64,000 bases of DNA from positions 682,001 through 746,000 of the forward strand of contig NZ_CP126307.1 in the NCBI RefSeq assembly GCF_030144325.1, read 5' to 3'. Under the pieces are notes generated by a model. The model made no database searches. It was not told where the DNA came from and worked only from the letters and a program-made list of their open reading frames with translations. The first letter of the stretch is position 1. Every line of letters starts with the position of its first letter. The DNA comes from Bosea vestrisii (GTDB lineage: Bacteria; Pseudomonadota; Alphaproteobacteria; Rhizobiales; Beijerinckiaceae). Positions 46,963 through 55,025 of the stretch are shown here, in pieces. Position numbers and translations under genes: made by a program.

Positions 46963-47919
46963 TTACTTCGCGTCGCTGAGCAGCACCTTGTACTTCTCGA
47001 TCTCGGCCGGAAGCATCTTGGCGACGAACTCCGGCGACATCTCATCCTTCTCGGGCAGCACGGACGAAAGCTCCTTGAAACGCCCATGCAGCCTCTCGCT
47101 GGCGAGCGCCGTCCGCAGCGCCTCGTTCAGCCTGTCGATCACCGGCTGCGGCGTGCCCTTCGGTGCAAAGATCGCGTTCCAGCCCTGGGCCTGGAAGGCC
47201 GGCAGCCCGGCCTCAGCCGCGGTCGGCACCTCCGGCAGGCTCGGCAGCCGCTGCGGCGTCGCCACCACCAGCGCCTTGACCTTGTTGCCCTGGACGGCGC
47301 CGGAGAGCGAAGTCGCGGCATCGCAGACGCCGTCGATCTGGCCGCCCATCAGATCGTTCAGCGCAGGACCGGCGCCGCGATAGCTCACCAGTGCCACGTC
47401 GAGCCCGGACGCCTTGAGGAAATTGCGGCAGATCAGATAGTTCGACGAACCGACGCCGGCATGGCCGAGGCTGATCTTGCCGGGATTCTTCCTGGCGTAG
47501 TCGAGGAACTCTTTGAGATCCTTGGCCGGGAAGTCGAGCTTCAGCGCGATCATCGGCGAGGTCTTGGCGACGAGGCCGATCGGCACGAAATCGGCCGGCG
47601 TGTATTTCAGGTCGTTGTAGATCGTGTAGGAGGCGGCATTGGTGCCGCTGTTGCCGATCACGATCGTGTAGCCGTCGGGCTCGGCCCGGGCCGCGCGTGT
47701 CAGCGCGGTCGCACCACCCGCCCCGCCCATATTCTCCATGACGATGCGCTGACCGAGAATCCGGCTCATCTCATCGCCGACGAGGCGCGCGATCACGTCG
47801 GACGAACCGCCGGCCGCGAACGGCACCAGCATGTTGATCGGCTTCGACGGATACTTGTCCTGGGCCTGAGCCGGCAGGACGGCGATGGCAACGAGAATGG
47901 CCAGAGCAGCGCGCTTCAT
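46963..47919 (-). CDS. Bug-family (TctC-like) solute-binding protein
   Basis: 318 residues from ATG 47919 with GAGGGAGAT 6-7 bp upstream. A signal peptide ends near PAQAQ. The Bug pattern is clear: YPSKPINMLVPFAAGGSSDVIAR, ENMGGAGGATA, PDGYTI and LGHAGVGSSNYL. It is a second orphan receptor in this window with no transporter genes beside it; convergent with the BLUF gene, ending 3 bp from it. Confidence 0.88.
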   Translation of the reverse strand: MKRAALAILVAIAVLPAQAQDKYPSKPINMLVPFAAGGSSDVIARLVGDEMSRILGQRIVMENMGGAGGATALTRAARAEPDGYTIVIGNSGTNAASYTIYNDLKYTPADFVPIGLVAKTSPMIALKLDFPAKDLKEFLDYARKNPGKISLGHAGVGSSNYLICRNFLKASGLDVALVSYRGAGPALNDLMGGQIDGVCDAATSLSGAVQGNKVKALVVATPQRLPSLPEVPTAAEAGLPAFQAQGWNAIFAPKGTPQPVIDRLNEALRTALASERLHGRFKELSSVLPEKDEMSPEFVAKMLPAEIEKYKVLLSDAK

Positions 47920-48069
47920 GCGGATATCTCCCTCGATCACGGGCTTGTTTCCACAGCGGCATTGAGCCGCCCTGCCCGGTTCGAGGTGAGGCTAACATCG
48001 GCCTGACGCAGCGAAAAGCGCGAGTGGGCGCAACAATTTCTCGCAGCAATCGTGAGCGCAGCCGCCCCA

Positions 48070-49023
48070 CTACGGCAACGATCGCAGCCGGACTGGAGAC
48101 GCACGATGCAGGAGAAGGATCTGCGTGACGCCCACGACCAAAACACCGTACAGCCCGAACATCACCGCCTGGGCCACTGTCCAGTTCGGATCCAGGATGG
48201 ACCGCCCCGTGAACAAAGCCGCCGCTCCTAGCTCCGGCTGGTGGGAGAAGAGCATGACCACGCCGATATTGTTGCCGAAATGCATCCCCATGGCAGCCGC
48301 CAGATTGCCGCTCGCCATGAGGAGCCAGGTCATGCTCAAAGAGACTCCAAGGACGACAAAGAGCCCGGCCAAGTTCATCGCGGTAGTGGCATCCGCCTGC
48401 CAGTGCAAAAGGGTGAAAAGCGCTGCCGGCAGCGCGAGCCAAATGATCGGTGTTGCGAAACGTACCGCGAGAACCTGCTGAAGATAACCGCGAAATGCGA
48501 CCTCCTCCGCCGAGGTTTGCAGGAACAACGCGACAAGCAGCAACGGCACAGCCGCGACCCAATCGGAGAGGCTGATGCTGCCCCGGACGACAGTGGGATC
48601 GATCAGCAACGCAATCGGCCCCAAGGCGACTCCCACGACCAGCGTCACTATGGTGCTTCTGGCAAAATCCGGCCAATACAGTCGGCGGTCGATGCCGAAC
48701 AGGTCTCGGATCGACCGCCCGTGGATGAGCTTAAGGACCAGCCACACGCCGATCCATAATGAGGCGATCGACAGCAGGAAAACCACGGTGCCGATCGGCT
48801 CGGCGATCAGTGCCTCGTAGTCAAAGGCTTCGAGAACCTCGTCGAAACCGAACGGCCAATACCCCTTTCTGGCCAATATGATGGCCACGCCGGCATACAG
48901 AAGAACGAGGAAGGCCGCGAACCAGACGATTGCGATGAACGCGATCGCGAGGACTATGCGCCAGAGGGCGTTCTTCCCATTGCGAGCGGCATCGACATAG
49001 GCGGCAAAACGGCTCTCTCGCAT
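48070..49023 (-). CDS. CPBP-family intramembrane glutamic protease
   Basis: 317 residues from ATG 49023; a TTG at 49068 would add 15 residues. About eight membrane helices. CPBP (Abi/Rce1) motifs are present: EEVAFRGYL with E173-E174 and R178, FTLLHW with H207, and a later HFGNN. Members cleave within membranes or act in bacteriocin self-protection. Substrate unknown. Confidence 0.85.
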   Translation of the reverse strand: MRESRFAAYVDAARNGKNALWRIVLAIAFIAIVWFAAFLVLLYAGVAIILARKGYWPFGFDEVLEAFDYEALIAEPIGTVVFLLSIASLWIGVWLVLKLIHGRSIRDLFGIDRRLYWPDFARSTIVTLVVGVALGPIALLIDPTVVRGSISLSDWVAAVPLLLVALFLQTSAEEVAFRGYLQQVLAVRFATPIIWLALPAALFTLLHWQADATTAMNLAGLFVVLGVSLSMTWLLMASGNLAAAMGMHFGNNIGVVMLFSHQPELGAAALFTGRSILDPNWTVAQAVMFGLYGVLVVGVTQILLLHRASPVRLRSLP

Positions 49024-49097
49024 CGGGATATCCAGGCTCGAATCCACCCGTATGCGTATATCTGTCAAAGCCTCGGCAGGTCAGCCCTTGACCAACG

Positions 49098-49125
49098 AAA
49101 AGGGCGGCCCGAAGACCGCCCTTTT
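49098..49125 (-). terminator. Terminator at the end of the rpsM-rplQ unit
   Basis: AAAAGGGCGG/CCGCCCTTTT forms a 10-bp stem 26 bp after the rplQ stop; the A/T part of the stem supplies the T run in either direction, so it may also end transcripts from the other side. Confidence 0.75.
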
Positions 49126-49150
49126 CAAAAATGCTTGGTGCCGGTGAGGC

Positions 49151-49570
49151 TCAGGCCGCCTGCTCGTCATCCGCCGTGAACACCGGGCCGGAATCCTTGC
49201 CCTTGGCCTCGACGTCGCGATCGACGAACTCGATCACGGCGAGCGGGGCATTGTCGCCGAAGCGGAAGCCAGCCTTCATGATGCGCAGATAGCCGCCATT
49301 GCGCTCCTTGTAGCGCGGGCCGAGGACCGCGAAGAGCTTGCCGACGATGGCGACGTCCTTGATCTGCGCGATCGCCTGGCGGCGGGCGTGCAGGTCGCCG
49401 CGCTTGCCGAGCGTGATCAGCTTCTCGACGACCGGACGCAAGTCCTTGGCCTTCGGCAGCGTGGTGGTGATCTGCTCGTGCTTGATCAGGGCCTGGGCCA
49501 TGTTGGCGAACATCGCCTGGCGATGCTCGACCGTGCGGTTGAAGCGGCGACCGCGAAATCCGTGACGCAT
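49151..49570 (-). CDS. rplQ: 50S ribosomal protein L17
   Basis: 139 residues, with the canonical start MRHGFRGRRFNRTVEHRQAMFANMAQALIKHEQI and an acidic C-terminus typical of alphaproteobacteria. L17 lies near the peptide exit tunnel. It is the last gene of the rpsM-rpsK-rpoA-rplQ unit and is followed by a strong hairpin. Confidence 0.97.
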   Translation of the reverse strand: MRHGFRGRRFNRTVEHRQAMFANMAQALIKHEQITTTLPKAKDLRPVVEKLITLGKRGDLHARRQAIAQIKDVAIVGKLFAVLGPRYKERNGGYLRIMKAGFRFGDNAPLAVIEFVDRDVEAKGKDSGPVFTADDEQAA

Positions 49571-49654
49571 GTTTGGCTCCTTCGTTGCTTACGGCCGCCG
49601 TGCCACGGAACGGCCGTCCTTTATGCTCCGGCGTGTTTGACGCCGTGCGGGGAT

Positions 49655-49677
49655 GGCGCGGGAAGCGGTCCCGCGCC
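49655..49677 (-). promoter_or_regulatory. Hairpin between rpoA and rplQ
   Basis: GGCGCGGGA-AGCGG-TCCCGCGCC is a 9-bp GC stem directly after the rpoA stop. There is no T run, so it is better seen as an RNA-stability or processing element than a terminator. Confidence 0.45.
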
Positions 49678-49683
49678 GGGGTC

Positions 49684-50700
49684 TCAGTAGTGCTCTTCGA
49701 AGCGCTTCGCCAGCTCTTCGATGTTCTCCGGCGGCCAGCCCTGCACGTCCATGCCGAGATGGAGGCCCATGGTGGCGAGCACTTCCTTGATCTCGTTCAG
49801 CGACTTGCGGCCGAAGTTCGGGGTGCGCAGCATCTCGCCCTCCGACTTCTGGATCAGGTCGCCGATATAGACGATGTTGTCGTTCTTCAGGCAATTCGCC
49901 GAGCGGACCGACAGTTCAAGCTCGTCGACCTTCTTGAGCAGAGCCGGGTTGAACGGCAGCTGCGGCGCGGTCGAGACGGCCTCTTCCTTGCGCGGCTCTT
50001 CGAAGGTGATGAAGACGGCGAGCTGGTCCTGCAGGATGCGGGCGGCGAGCGCCAGCGCGTCCTCGGGGGTGACCGAGCCGTTGGTCTCGATCTGCATGGT
50101 CAGCATGTCGCGGTCGAGGTTCTGGCCCTCGCGAGTGTTCTCGACGCGATAGGAGACCTTCTTGACCGGCGAGTAGAGGCTGTCGACCGGGATCAGGCCG
50201 ATCGGCGCGTCCTCGGGACGGTTCTGCTCGGAGGGGACGTAGCCCTTGCCGGTGTTGACCGTGAACTCCATGCGGATCTCGGAGCCCTCGTCGAGCGTGC
50301 AGAGCACGAGCTCGGGGTTGAGGATCGAGACGTCGCCGATGGTATTGATGTCGCCGGCAGTGACGGTGCCCGGGCCGGTCTTGCGCAGGGTCATGCGCTT
50401 GGGACCCTCGCCCTGCATCTTGATGGCGATCGCCTTGATGTTCAGGACGATGTCGGTGACGTCCTCGCGGACGCCCGGGATCGAGGAGAACTCATGCAAC
50501 ACGCCGTCGATCTGGACGGCGGTGACGGCCGCGCCCTGGAGCGAGGAGAGCAGCACGCGACGCAGCGCGTTGCCGAGCGTCATGCCGAAGCCACGCTCGA
50601 GCGGACGCGCAATCACGGTGGCCTGACGCTTCGGGTCGTCGCCGACCTTGACTTCGAGCTTGTTAGGCTTGGACAGATCCTGCCAATTCTTGCTGATCAC
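49684..50700 (-). CDS. rpoA: RNA polymerase alpha subunit
   Basis: 338 residues. The N-terminal assembly domain includes RPLERGFGMTLGNALRRVLLSSLQGAAVT; a linker leads to the C-terminal domain (LNPALLKKVDELELSVRSANCLKNDNIVYIGDLIQKSEGEMLRTPNFGRKSLNEIKEVL) that binds UP elements and activators. The dimer scaffolds beta and beta-prime. In its usual place after rpsK. Confidence 0.97.
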   Translation of the reverse strand: MISKNWQDLSKPNKLEVKVGDDPKRQATVIARPLERGFGMTLGNALRRVLLSSLQGAAVTAVQIDGVLHEFSSIPGVREDVTDIVLNIKAIAIKMQGEGPKRMTLRKTGPGTVTAGDINTIGDVSILNPELVLCTLDEGSEIRMEFTVNTGKGYVPSEQNRPEDAPIGLIPVDSLYSPVKKVSYRVENTREGQNLDRDMLTMQIETNGSVTPEDALALAARILQDQLAVFITFEEPRKEEAVSTAPQLPFNPALLKKVDELELSVRSANCLKNDNIVYIGDLIQKSEGEMLRTPNFGRKSLNEIKEVLATMGLHLGMDVQGWPPENIEELAKRFEEHY

Positions 50701-50750
50701 GACCGCACTCCTGGTGATTCAATAATGGCGGCGGCGGGCCGCCCCGTACC

Positions 50751-50772
50751 GGCGTCCGCCCCTGCGGACGCC
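50751..50772 (-). promoter_or_regulatory. Hairpin between rpsK and rpoA
   Basis: GGCGTCCGC/GCGGACGCC is a 9-bp stem just after the rpsK stop, without a T tract. It may tune rpoA relative to the ribosomal proteins. Confidence 0.4.
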
Positions 50773-50792
50773 GCTTCGATCCAGCTTATGGC

Positions 50793-51182
50793 TCAGACGC
50801 GGCGACGCTTGCGCGGCCGGCAGCCATTGTGCGGGATCGGCGTCACGTCGCGGATCGAGGTGACGGTGAAACCGGCGGCCTGCAGCGCACGCAGCGCCGA
50901 CTCGCGACCCGAGCCCGGACCGGTGACCTCGACTTCGAGGGTGCGCATGCCATGCTCGGCAGCCTTGCGGGCGGCGTCTTCGGCGGCGACCTGAGCGGCA
51001 TAGGGGGTCGACTTGCGCGAACCCTTGAAACCCATCGTGCCGGCGGACGACCACGAGATCGTGTTGCCCTGAGCGTCGGTGATGGTGATCATGGTGTTGT
51101 TGAACGAGGCGTTCACATGCGCGACGCCGGAAACGATGTTCTTGCGTTCGCGACGACGGACGCGTTGGGCTTCCTTGGCCAT
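50793..51182 (-). CDS. rpsK: 30S ribosomal protein S11
   Basis: 129 residues: RRRERKNIVSGVAHVNASFNNTMITITDAQGN, and the conserved C-terminus IRDVTPIPHNGCRPRKRRRV. S11 sits on the 30S platform next to the E-site mRNA. Confidence 0.97.
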   Translation of the reverse strand: MAKEAQRVRRRERKNIVSGVAHVNASFNNTMITITDAQGNTISWSSAGTMGFKGSRKSTPYAAQVAAEDAARKAAEHGMRTLEVEVTGPGSGRESALRALQAAGFTVTSIRDVTPIPHNGCRPRKRRRV

Positions 51183-51273
51183 AGTCTCTTTCTTCCATCC
51201 TTCAGGCGCGCCCGTGATTCCAGGCGCTGGGGATATCGCCTGCCCGCGAGCGGGTCAGGCGACGTAAAATACA

Positions 51274-51295
51274 GCGGGCCGGTTGTCCGGCCCGC
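51274..51295 (-). terminator. Terminator-like hairpin between rpsM and rpsK
   Basis: GCGGGCCGG-ACAA-CCGGCCCGC (minus strand) is followed by TGTATTTTA. Strong stem and a T-rich tail suggest partial termination or attenuation inside the unit, placing rpsK-rpoA-rplQ under reduced or separate control. Confidence 0.5.
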
Positions 51296-51301
51296 CGAAA
51301 C

Positions 51302-51670
51302 TCACTTCTTCTTGCCGGCGATCGGCTTCGCCTTGCCCTTGCGGGTACGGGCGTTGGTGTGGGTACGCTGGCCGCGCACCGGCAGCGAGCGCCGATGGCG
51401 CAGGCCGCGATAGCAGCCGAGGTCCATCAGGCGCTTGATGTTCATCGAGACTTCGCGGCGCAGATCGCCCTCGACGAGATAGTCGCGGTCGATGGTCTCG
51501 CGGATCTGGAGAACCTCGGCGTCGGTCAGCTGGTTGACCCGGCGCTCGGCGGCGATGCCGACCTTCTCGCAGATCTCCTTGGCCTTCTGGGCGCCAATGC
51601 CGTGAATGTACTGCAGACCGATGACGACGCGCTTGCCGGTCGGAATGTTGACGCCCGCGATACGAGCCAT
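51302..51670 (-). CDS. rpsM: 30S ribosomal protein S13
   Basis: 122 residues from ATG 51670 (GGAGAGG upstream). MARIAGVNIPTGKRVVIGLQYIHGIGAQKA at the start and the basic tail RTHTNARTRKGKAKPIAGKKK are canonical. S13 contacts the P-site tRNA and the 50S head bridge. It is the first gene of this unit; in most bacteria it follows adk or secY directly, whereas here about 2.8 kb of other genes intervene. Confidence 0.96.
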   Translation of the reverse strand: MARIAGVNIPTGKRVVIGLQYIHGIGAQKAKEICEKVGIAAERRVNQLTDAEVLQIRETIDRDYLVEGDLRREVSMNIKRLMDLGCYRGLRHRRSLPVRGQRTHTNARTRKGKAKPIAGKKK

Positions 51671-51851
51671 GTTCTTCACCTCTCCATTGCGGCCGCGACG
51701 CGAGGCGCCACGACAATGACAAGAACTCCGCGTCCGGTGGAGGCCGGCCCTTGCGGAGCGTTTGAACCCAGTCCACGCGAGAACGCGACGTCGACCCTTC
51801 TTGCGAAGGCATCGGCATCGCTCATCTGAAACCGGATTGCGCGCTGGTAGT

Positions 51852-51890
51852 CGGTTGGGCGCGCCCTGTCAAGCCGGGGGCGCCCAACCG
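51852..51890 (-). terminator. Inverted repeat after the solute-binding protein gene
   Basis: CGGTTGGGCG (51852-51861) and CGCCCAACCG (51881-51890) are exact reverse complements around a 19-nt loop, 9 bp after the receptor stop. It has no T tract. It separates the receptor from rpsM. Confidence 0.5.
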
Positions 51891-51898
51891 AGCTTGCG

Positions 51899-53095
51899 TC
51901 ACTTCTTCACCAGCGGGCACTTGCTCTCCGACAGCGGTGCGATGATCTCGGCCGCCGGAATCTTGCGGACGACCTTGAAGTAGTCCCAGGGCGCCTTCGA
52001 CTCCGACGGGGCCTTGGCCTCGACAAGCAGCATGTCGTTCAGCAGCCGGCCATCCTCGCGGACCTTGGCGCCGGGCGCATAGAAGTCATCGACCGGCAGC
52101 TCCTTCATCTTGGCCGCGACCGCCGGGCCCGACGCCGTGCCAGCCGCCTTCACCGCCTTGAGGTAGTGCAGCACGGAGGAATAGACGCTGGCCTGGATCA
52201 TGCCCGGCATCTTCTTGGTGCGCGCCATATAGCGGTCGGCCCAGGCGCGGCTCGGCTTGTCGGCGTCGTGGTAATAGGCGGTGGTGGTGATCAACCCCTT
52301 GGCCTTGTCCAGTCCGAGTCCGTGCACGTCGCTCAGCACCACGACCATGGCCGCGAGCTTCTGGCCGCTGTCGACGAGGCCGAACTCGCCGGCTTGCTTG
52401 ATCGAGTTGATCGTGTCGGTTCCGGCATTGGCGAAGGCGACGATCTTGGCCTTGGAGGCCTGCGCCTGCAGCAGGAAGGATGAGAAGTCCGGCGTCGACA
52501 GCGGCGCGCGCACGGTGCCGAGCGTCTTGCCGCCATTGGCCGCGACGATCGATTCGATGTCGGCGGTGAGCTGGTGGCCGAAAGCGTAATCGGCCGCGAT
52601 GATGTACCAGCTGTCGCCGCCCTCGCGCAGGACCGACAGCGCCGTGCCCTTGGCCGAGGTCGCAGTGTCGAAGGTCCACATGAAGCCGGTGGCCATGCAG
52701 TCCTCGTTGAAGAGCCGCGTCGTCGCCGGCCCGTTATAGAGCGCGACCTTCTGCTTCTCCTTCGCGATCCCCGCCACCGCGAGCGCCACGGCCGAATTGG
52801 TCAGGTCGGCAATCGCGGTGACGCCGTCGACGTCATACCAGCGCCGCGCAAAACCGGCTGCGATGTCAGGCTTGTTCTGATGGTCGGCGGCGACGATCTC
52901 GATCGGCTTGCCCAGTACCGAGCCGCCGAAATCCTCGATCGCCAGCTTCGCCGCCTCGACTGAGCCGAGGCCACCGAACTCGGCATAGTTGCCGGACTGA
53001 TCGTTGAGGATGCCGATCTTGACCGCCTCCTGCGCCCGCGCGGTCGATGCGGCCGCGAGCAGCGCAGCCGCCATCAGGCAAGCAATCCGTTTCAT
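51899..53095 (-). CDS. Branched-chain amino-acid-type ABC solute-binding protein, orphan
   Basis: 398 residues from ATG 53095 with GGGAGGA upstream. A signal peptide ends near TARAQ. The mature protein is a Peripla_BP_6 (LivK/AmiC-like) receptor: VKIGILNDQSGNYAEFGG, ADHQNKPDIAAGFARRW and IIAADYAFGHQL. It should feed a LivHMGF-type ABC importer, but no permease or ATPase gene is near. It lies inside the ribosomal cluster between adk and rpsM, codirectional with it. Confidence 0.88.
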   Translation of the reverse strand: MKRIACLMAAALLAAASTARAQEAVKIGILNDQSGNYAEFGGLGSVEAAKLAIEDFGGSVLGKPIEIVAADHQNKPDIAAGFARRWYDVDGVTAIADLTNSAVALAVAGIAKEKQKVALYNGPATTRLFNEDCMATGFMWTFDTATSAKGTALSVLREGGDSWYIIAADYAFGHQLTADIESIVAANGGKTLGTVRAPLSTPDFSSFLLQAQASKAKIVAFANAGTDTINSIKQAGEFGLVDSGQKLAAMVVVLSDVHGLGLDKAKGLITTTAYYHDADKPSRAWADRYMARTKKMPGMIQASVYSSVLHYLKAVKAAGTASGPAVAAKMKELPVDDFYAPGAKVREDGRLLNDMLLVEAKAPSESKAPWDYFKVVRKIPAAEIIAPLSESKCPLVKK

Positions 53096-53353
53096 GCCAT
53101 CCTCCCGATATCCGGCCGGTCGGCTGGCCGGCGATGGCGCATGCCACCAGCCTTCGGCTGCCGCCGCTGCCGTGTCTTTGGCCGTTATCGGCCTAAGCCG
53201 AGTTCAGTGTCCGGGAGGAGATGTGTCAATTGCAGGAGCGGAGCAGGAAATCGCGCCTGCGCCGGCGCAAATGCGCACTGCCCCCTCTCCCTGCTGGGTC
53301 CCCGCCTCGTCCGACAACGGCCCCGACCTCAACCTTGCGGCCGATGCAGCCAC

Positions 53354-53377
53354 GGCATATGCTTAGACCTATGCCGA
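53354..53377 (+). promoter_or_regulatory. Inverted repeat before vapB, operator candidate
   Basis: CGGCATA (53354-53360) and TATGCCG (53371-53377) are exact reverse complements with a 10-bp spacer, ending 19 bp before the vapB start. VapB-VapC complexes repress their own promoter through such repeats. Confidence 0.5.
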
Positions 53378-53396
53378 CAACGCTGGAGGAATACCA

Positions 53397-53633
53397 ATGA
53401 ACGAGATCCGGCATGTCAGGCTGTTCCGCAACGGCCGCAATCAGGCGGTTCGCATTCCTGTGGAGTTCGAGCTTCCCGGCGACGAGGCGCTGATGCGCCG
53501 CGACGGCGACCGCCTCGTCATCGAGCCGCTCGCGAAGCGGGGATTGACCGCCCTGCTCGCCGGGCTGGAACCGCTCGACGAGGCTTTCCCGGAGATCGCC
53601 GATCCTCCGCCGGCACCGGAGCGCGGCCTTTGA
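53397..53633 (+). CDS. vapB: VapB-type antitoxin
   Basis: 78 residues from ATG 53397 with TGGAGGA 7 bp upstream. The N-terminal AbrB/SpoVT-like half (RHVRLFRNGRNQAVRIPVEFELPGDEALMRRDGDRLVIEP) binds DNA as a dimer; the C-terminal tail (LLAGLEPLDEAFPEIADPP) should wrap the toxin. The stop overlaps the vapC start by 4 bp (TTGA). Confidence 0.87.
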   Translation: MNEIRHVRLFRNGRNQAVRIPVEFELPGDEALMRRDGDRLVIEPLAKRGLTALLAGLEPLDEAFPEIADPPPAPERGL

Positions 53634-54031
53634 CGCGCTACCTGCTCGACACCAACATCATTTCCGATCTGGTCCGGCAGCCACAGGGACGCGTCGCGAA
53701 ACAGATCGCGGAGGTCGGTGACCGCCAGGTCCTGACGAGCGCGATCGTCGCAGCCGAGTTGCGCTATGGCTGCCGGAAAGCCGGCTCGGCGCGCCTGTCG
53801 GCGACCATCGAGGCCCTGCTCTTCGAGATCGAGACCATTCCTTTCGACGAAGCAGCCTCTCGCGCTTACGCTGATCTGCGTACGGCCCTCGAAGCCAAGG
53901 GCCAGCCCATCGGCGGCAACGACATGCTCATCGCCGCGCAGGCTCTGGCGCTCGGCTGCGTCATGGTCACAGCTAACGTAAACGAGTTCGCACGCGTCGA
54001 CGGGCTCGCGATAGAGAACTGGCTGGGTTGA
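53630..54031 (+). CDS. vapC: VapC-type PIN-domain ribonuclease toxin
   Basis: 133 residues from TTG 53630, overlapping vapB by 4 bp, so translation is probably coupled. PIN-domain acids: D7 in YLLDTNIISDL, E43 in AAELRYG, D98 in GGNDMLIAAQAL, and the NVNEFARV block at 116-123. VapC toxins cut tRNA or rRNA when free of VapB. It is the only pair on the plus strand in this stretch and is convergent with phnA. Confidence 0.9.
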   Translation: MTRYLLDTNIISDLVRQPQGRVAKQIAEVGDRQVLTSAIVAAELRYGCRKAGSARLSATIEALLFEIETIPFDEAASRAYADLRTALEAKGQPIGGNDMLIAAQALALGCVMVTANVNEFARVDGLAIENWLG

Positions 54032-54059
54032 GGGCTTCGATCTCGGCTTCCGTGTCGCC

Positions 54060-54368
54060 TCAGCGCTTCCGCACGAACTCAGTGCGCAGGACCAGGCCCT
54101 TGATGCCCTCGAAGCGACAGTCGATCTCTTCGGGGTTGTCCGTCAGCCGGATCGACCGGATCACCGTGCCCTGCTTCAGGGTCTGGTTGGCGCCCTTGAC
54201 CTTGAGGTCCTTGACGAGAGCGACCGAGTCGCCATCGGCAAGGATATTGCCTGCTGCATCGCGAACCTCGGGCTTGAGTACCGTTGCAGCCGCAGCCGCC
54301 ATCTCCGTGGCCGGGCGCCATTCGCCGGTCGCCTCGTCATAGACGTAGTCGTCGTTGCCGTCGGCCAT
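54060..54368 (-). CDS. PhnA-domain protein (alkylphosphonate utilisation operon protein homologue)
   Basis: 102 residues from ATG 54368 with GGAG 7 bp upstream. The C-terminal PhnA/YjdM domain is intact (VRDAAGNILADGDSVALVKDLKVKGANQTLKQGTVIRSIRL ... CRFEGIKGLVLRTEFVRKR). The N-terminal zinc-ribbon cysteines of longer PhnA proteins are absent. Despite its name the family has no proven role in phosphonate breakdown. It starts just past the adk terminator. Confidence 0.8.
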   Translation of the reverse strand: MADGNDDYVYDEATGEWRPATEMAAAAATVLKPEVRDAAGNILADGDSVALVKDLKVKGANQTLKQGTVIRSIRLTDNPEEIDCRFEGIKGLVLRTEFVRKR

Positions 54369-54387
54369 GTGCCTGCTCCGCCGCAAG

Positions 54388-54416
54388 AAAAAGCCGCGCG
54401 GCGAGAACCGCGCGGC
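54388..54416 (-). terminator. Rho-independent terminator after adk
   Basis: Minus strand: GCCGCGCGG-TTCTCG-CCGCGCGGC followed by TTTTTCTT. It is a 9-bp all-GC stem with a clear T tract 28 bp after the adk stop, which ends the long rplB...secY-adk transcript. Confidence 0.88.
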
Positions 54417-54443
54417 GTCCGAACTCAAATCAACACAGGGGCT

Positions 54444-55025
54444 TCAGCCCGCGAGCGCCTGCTCGATCGCCCCAGTGACCCGGTCGATCGGCTGCATGCC
54501 GTCGATCGGCGTGAGCTGGCCGCGCTTGTCGTAATAGGGTGCGACGATCGCGGTGTCGCGATTATAAGCATCGAGCCGGGTCTTGAAGACCTCCGGGTCA
54601 TCGTCCTTGCGCACCGGCTGGCCGGCGGCCTTGGCCTCCTCGGCGCGGCGCACGATCCGGTCGACGAGCTTGCTCTGGTCGACCTTCAGCTCGAGCACCT
54701 TGTCGAGCTTCAGCCCCTTCTCAGCGAGCATAGCGTCGAGCGCCTCGGCCTGCGCCAAGGTGCGCGGGAAGCCATCGAGAATGAAGCCGTTCTTCGCATC
54801 GGCTTCTTCGATGCGGTCGGCGACGATGCCGATGACGATCTCGTCCGAGACCAGCCCGCCGGCATCCATCACCGCCTTCGCCTTGAGGCCGACCGGGGTG
54901 CCGGCGGCTACCGCCGCGCGCAACATGTCGCCGGTCGAAAGTTGCGGAATGCCGTGTTTCGCGACGATCCGTGTCGCCTGAGTGCCCTTCCCCGCCCCCG
55001 GCGGCCCCAGGAAAATCAGCCTCAT
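54444..55025 (-). CDS. adk: Adenylate kinase
   Basis: 193 residues, the short form without a zinc-type LID. The P-loop is GPPGAGKGT (7-15); NMP-binding FILDGFPRTLAQAEALD and the short LID are as expected. It interconverts AMP, ADP and ATP. Its ATG overlaps the secY stop by one base (TGATG). It is the last gene of the long ribosomal transcript here. Confidence 0.96.
   Translation of the reverse strand: MRLIFLGPPGAGKGTQATRIVAKHGIPQLSTGDMLRAAVAAGTPVGLKAKAVMDAGGLVSDEIVIGIVADRIEEADAKNGFILDGFPRTLAQAEALDAMLAEKGLKLDKVLELKVDQSKLVDRIVRRAEEAKAAGQPVRKDDDPEVFKTRLDAYNRDTAIVAPYYDKRGQLTPIDGMQPIDRVTGAIEQALAG

Noticed and set aside
48070..49023. CPBP protease as a bacteriocin immunity or abortive-infection gene
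   Set aside because: No bacteriocin, phage or defence gene is adjacent; the family is broad.
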